DNA from: Hypericum androsaemum
Taxonomy: Eukaryota > Streptophyta > Magnoliopsida > Malpighiales > Hypericaceae
Reading direction: 5' to 3'
NCBI GenBank assembly: GCA_963995505.1
Contig: OZ023190.1
Coordinates: 1,302,001-1,366,000, forward strand
DNA length: 64,000 nucleotides
The notes beneath the pieces are model-generated. The model ran no database searches and was not told where the DNA came from. It saw only the letters and a list, made by a program, of their open reading frames with translations. Of the stretch, positions 60,139 to 64,000 are shown in pieces (the first letter of the stretch is position 1; the number at the start of each line of letters is the position of its first letter). A program made the translations under genes and the position numbers.

Positions 60139-61036
60139 GAGCAAATTGCCCTCAGGTCACTGGAGTTTGCTTAAATCACTATTTTAGTCTCTGCTGTTTC
60201 GAAATTAAAATTTTGGTCCCCCTAGTTTGCTTTTATTGTACTCTTAGGTCCCTCGCTGATGTCATCATTTGTAATATTTTTAAAATAACAATTATACCCT
60301 TGGACCCATCTTCAACCTTCGTCCGCCTCTTCCCGGCCTAGAAATCAACTCCCTTGGGTTGCAACGAAGCGGGTTTAAGCTTGGGTCACTGCCACTGCCA
60401 CTGTTGTTCAAGGTTCGACAAAGCACTGAAGCGACCGTCACCGCCAATAGCAGCCAATTCCTTCTCTGTCGTCGTCGTCACTGTTCAAGACCAAAAATCC
60501 ATAAGGCTAAAAGGCACCGTCACTGTCAATAGCAGCCAATTCCTTCACCGTCACCGCCAATAGCAGCCAATTCCTTCTCCGTCTGTAACCATTCACTTTT
60601 GTGTTTTCCTTCCTCCCAGGTAAGCAGCGAGTAGAGAGAGAGAGATGGCTTGACTTGGGCTTGGCAGAGAAACCTAAAGTTTTGATTATAGGATGGCAGG
60701 GAATTGGAATTGAAATTGAATTGGGAAAACCTCTCAGGCTTCATCCCATTTGCGAATTAGATTATAGGAATTAAATGGTGTAATTTTGGTGTTGAACTTG
60801 GTTCCAATGTTACTCTCACCGGAGAAGATGAACGGCGAATTGTCTCTGTCGCCGGAGTTTTTTTAGAATTAAATGTAAGGGCATAATAGTTATTTTCATG
60901 ACAAAAAAAATGACATCAGCGAGGGACCCGAGAGTGATATTTAAGCAAACTAGGGGGACCAAAGTTTCAATTTCGAAACAGCAGGGACAAAAATAGTGAT
61001 TTAAGTAAACCCCAAGGACCTGAAGGCAATTTGCTC
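60139..61036. mobile_element. Non-autonomous MULE in NLR pseudogene intron 2
   Basis: Inverted repeats of about 165 bp (60139-60300 and 60867-61036) both start GAGCAAATTGCC when read inward. Flanking AAAAATAAT and AAAAATAAA (9 bp, one mismatch) fit a Mutator-type target duplication. There is no transposase. The interior has a short sequence repeated three times around AATAGCAGCCAATTCCTTC (60447, 60527, 60557) and no recognised gene. Confidence 0.82.
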
Positions 61037-61972
61037 AAAAATAAATGTATAAACTTTATTTCTTATATATCAGATTAGGACTAGCTTCATATATTGGAGG
61101 GTATGGTGCATTGGTATAGGCAAATATGCTAGAGTTAGGTAGCCTCACCAGATAGGTACAAATATCCGTTGTACTACACATATTATAGTGATTGATCGTC
61201 TCACCCTGTGTATGTAGGTCAGTTGATCGAATTACATAGACATCGTGTCCTCTATTATTCCTATAGTTCTCTATTATTGATTATGTGCGGATTAAGTTGC
61301 TTCCGCTGTCCCAACAATAACCTTCAAGCATCAAAACAATTGGTTTGAATATTATAAGAAAATTTGAGTTTGTTATCATAGAAATATATTGAAATACATC
61401 TTTCTATTTATCATAATTTAGTGCATATCTGAGTTATCAAGAATTATTTTTGTACCATATATGAGTCTACGTTGGTTACATCCATAGGAACACATCAAAA
61501 CGAGGAATTATATACTGTTTTCAATGGGGAATTATGTAACATCACTACTTAGAGCTAGCTGGCATGGTTAGAATTGATGAGACCGAGTTAAGAAGAAAAT
61601 TATAAAATATGTAATTTTTAGAATTCCATATAACATACCTTTTCACTGAAAAAAGGCATTAACTTCGCTGTTGCTGTCTCCGACTCTCTTGCATAGAGAA
61701 AGCATTTCAGCTGTGATAGATTAGTAAGGATGAGGCTACATAGTCGTGGTAACTCCGCAACTTCATTTCCCTCGTCACCACGATCACTTTCTGCAACAAA
61801 CAACGCTTCCATTTCTCTGCAATAACCCACATATATCTCCTCCAATTGCAGAAGGCTTCGAACCGCTGAAAGCGAGAAGAGATTTTTCAATTTTCTGCAA
61901 TTAAAGATTTTCAGTCTTTTTATTTGGCTGAAAGATTCCAGTGCTGGTCGACCCTGGCATATTGTCACCATA

Positions 61973-62203
61973 TTGCTGCTGCCCGGCGTCATCCCGCCGT
62001 CGAGGAGAGAGAGAGCTCGGCGGAAGAAGAAGGAGCCGTCAAAGAGAGAGAGAGAGCTCGCGGAGAGAGAGAGCTCGGGGAGAGATCCCACGAACCTGCG
62101 CCATGCCTAGAGGAGACGTGCTCGCCGTCGCTCGTTCGTCGCCTGGAGTACCGCCGCCGCTTGCTGTCTGTGAAGAAGAAGAAGAAACGGCGGAAGGAGA
62201 ATA
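61973..62203. other. Foreign GC-rich junction sequence at the NLR truncation point
   Basis: Homology to NLR exon 2 stops abruptly after CATATTGTCACCA. The next 230 bp are GC-rich with GAGAGAGAGAGCTCG repeats and a GAA-rich stretch, unlike unit 1. The source is unknown. Confidence 0.6.
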
Positions 62204-62890
62204 CAGTAGTGATATTGGTTTTCTACACTAGTGATAATGGTTTTCTACACTAGTGATATTGATTTTCTACAGTAGTGATATTGGTTTTCGTGACCTCTTT
62301 TGTTTGGTTTGAGTATGTAATGATATTGGTTTTAGTCTGTAATAATATTGGTTCGAGTATGTATTGATATTGGTTTAAGTCTGTATTGATGTTGATTTTA
62401 ATCTGTACTGATATTGGTTTGAGTATGTATTGATATTGGTTTTAGTCTTTAATGATATTAGTTTTAGTCTGTAATGATATTAGTTTTAGTCTGTAATGAT
62501 ATTGGTTTGAGTATGTACTGATATTGGTTTGAGTTTGTAATGATATTGGTTCTAGTCTATAATGATATTGGTTTTCGAATGTAGTGATATTGATTTTCGA
62601 ACGTGGTGAGATATTGGTTTTCGAATGTGTTGATATTGATTTTCGAATGTGGTAATATTGGTTTCCAAACATCGTGATATTGGTTTCCGAACGTAGTGAT
62701 ATTGGTTTTCCGAACGTAGTGATATTGGTTTCGAACGTAGTGATATTGGTTTCTGAAGGTAGTGATATTGGTTTGCGAATGTAGTGATATTGGTTTTCGA
62801 AAGCCGTGATATTGGTTTCCGAACGCAATGATATTGGTTTCTGAACGTAGTAATATTGGTTTTCGAATTTAGTGATATTGATTTTCTATT
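62204..62890. repeat. Minisatellite, core AGTGATATTGGTTTTCGAA, about 30 units
   Basis: Units of 20-23 bp share TGATATTGGTTT. Two blocks of variants are seen: AGTCTGTAATGATATTGGTTT types at about 62300-62560 and CGAACGTAGTGATATTGGTTT types at about 62570-62880. There is no counterpart in unit 1. Confidence 0.93.
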
Positions 62891-63524
62891 AAATTTTTAT
62901 TCTTTGGTTCTTTGAATTTATTTAAAAAAATCTGGTAGTTGGTAGGATTTTTGAAGTTCACAATAATTTAAAGAGAAAGAAATAGTCTCTTCCTCTTTTC
63001 ACGTGAGATTGGTTTAAATTTTTTTTACCTTTTTAGTTTTTCCATAAAAAAGTGTGCCAGCTAATTTCTATCTCCCCTTTTGTTTTTAATAGTTTTCCAA
63101 TTTTACCCTTAACTACTTTATTAATACCTAAATTGCCATAATCTCTCTTTTAGTCTCTAAATTTGGGGACTACCCTTGTCCCCATAGAATCCGCCCGCGT
63201 CTCGTTCCACGTGGTCTTGGACAACGGCTTAAAAGAAAACAAGATTACCCGACGTCACCCATGACGCCTCCTTTTCCCACCTACTCTTTCCATCATCTAT
63301 TATTTCTTTTTCCAATTTTCAATTCCTTTGCTGTTTTTTTATATGGAATTTTCTTGCACTAAATTCAATAGCTGCAAAATAAAGAAGCCAAGATAATAAA
63401 CAAAACAAAACACTCACCAAGGGAAAATTGATGCGCTTCAGAGAGGGAAGATGGAAAAGAGAAGGAACGAGAGTGGGTTCTGTAACTTTGTTAATTGTTA
63501 TCCAGCGTCTGAGACGCTAGTGTT

Positions 63525-63561
<37 letters not shown>

Positions 63562-64000
63562 GGGGGCGTGAAGGAAAATGTATCATCGGTCGGGAAAGAG
63601 GAATCGGCGACGTCCAGTCCACGAGGAAGGAAGCTGTGCTAGTGTTTTAAAAATGGATTTCTCGTATAAAAATTATTGGTTTCAGAATCGGTGATCCGAC
63701 CACAACTAAGAAATAAGATAGGATCACTCTTCCAATTCGTTTTTATAATCATTGCAATTTATGACACGTTTTCTAGTAACAAATTGCTCGATTATGATAA
63801 CCGTGTTACTTTGAGAAGTAAAAATGTGCTAAAAAAGGTTAACTAGTTAATGTACAGAGGATGCAACTCGGTGTCCACGGTATTGATTCGGAGGAATTCA
63901 GAATATGAAAATTATAATTTGTATTTGTATTTGGTTCGAAGAATCAGGATTCGTAAGAGTCTATCCGAATCTGAATACAGTTACTACAGCAGCGGATACG
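62891..64000. other. End of duplication unit 2 and flank, no gene
   Basis: 63210-63770 matches unit 1 at 47650-48000, apart from a 122-bp insertion that begins with a G run. No coding sequence was recognised. Confidence 0.6.
63527..63560 (+). repeat. Poly-G run, 34 bases
   Basis: 34 uninterrupted Gs, then AGGGGG. The run is absent from the matching place in unit 1. It lies inside a segment bounded by direct repeats GCTAGTGTTTT (63516-63526 and 63638-63648). Confidence 0.9.

Larger units (their letters stand above)
51207..61972 (-). pseudogene. Truncated NLR copy (LRR exons only)
   Basis: Exons homologous to those of the upstream NLR are: part of exon 2, 61972-61639 (starting about VTICQGRPALESFS); exon 3, 59769-59155; exon 4, 52886-52085; and exon 5, 51994-51207. 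Splice positions match. The coiled-coil, NB-ARC and last exon are missing, so no receptor can be made. Exon 5 has one frameshift (near 51655, GATCCCTGGG) and exon 4 is broken near 52380 and 52300. Exon 3 keeps about 48 residues (around LKIWGCHKLQNVFSSGSL and EEICQFGNGVVG) that the intact gene lacks. Introns carry a Pack-MULE, a Copia element and another MULE. Confidence 0.9.
48168..63770. repeat. Tandem segmental duplication, unit 2
   Basis: Second copy of 31847-48000. Matching blocks in the same order include the MGDG synthase end, 50610-50890 (unit 1 32600-32845), 50957-52889 (36040-37927), 58950-59770 (38850-39471), 61639-61972 (39996-40329) and 63210-63770 (47650-48000). Deletions removed ARPC3, NLR exon 6, and the NLR coiled-coil and NB-ARC exons. 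Confidence 0.85.

Noticed and set aside
62442..62828. 128-codon minus-strand frame with NITTFENQY-like repeats
   Set aside because: Product of the 22-bp-type minisatellite, not a gene.

Overview
This window is nuclear DNA of a flowering plant, most likely a eudicot. The evidence is split genes with plant-type introns, a type-B MGDG synthase, a plant ARPC3, coiled-coil NLR resistance genes of the At4g27190/RPS2-RPS5 type, a MUSTANG-type domesticated transposase, and Copia, Gypsy, PIF/Harbinger, LINE and Mutator-like elements. The sequence does not identify the species. No bacterial, organellar or CRISPR features were seen.

Layout. 1-4.4 kb is AT-rich intergenic DNA with a dead LINE RNase H fragment and a MULE-type MITE. 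4.4-10.6 kb is one complete but inactive Copia element on the minus strand, with both LTRs and a GTACT target duplication. A small RING-finger gene lies at 12.4-14.5 kb (+), followed by a MULE with 9-bp target duplications at 15.1-16.3 kb. At 16.8-19.8 kb (-) is a PB1-domain MUSTANG-B gene, a host gene derived from a Mutator transposase. A PIF/Harbinger element with two broken ORFs and an internal 63-bp repeat array fills 22.4-26.3 kb. After AT-rich DNA come an intact MGDG synthase gene (29.6-32.2 kb, +), a frameshifted ARPC3 gene (33.2-34.6 kb, +) and a large NLR gene (35.0-47.0 kb, -). The first intron of the NLR gene holds Copia and Gypsy remnants.

The main structural finding is that roughly 31.85-48.0 kb is repeated in tandem at 48.17-63.77 kb. 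The second copy keeps the last part of the MGDG synthase gene, its 3' flank, the 3' exons of the NLR gene and the far flank. It has lost ARPC3, the last NLR exon and the whole NLR coiled-coil/NB-ARC region. It has gained several insertions: a 1.5-kb non-autonomous LTR element, a Pack-MULE carrying an acetolactate synthase small-subunit fragment, a degenerate Copia element, a further MULE and a 22-bp-type minisatellite.

The host genes are functionally unrelated: lipid remodelling, actin nucleation, immunity, ubiquitin ligation and a domesticated transposase. They are neighbours, not an operon or pathway. The window also holds a host gene derived from a Mutator transposase and several Mutator-type insertions, including a fragment-carrying Pack-MULE. 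Exon borders were inferred by eye from reading frame, GT/GC-AG signals and family resemblance, without transcript data.
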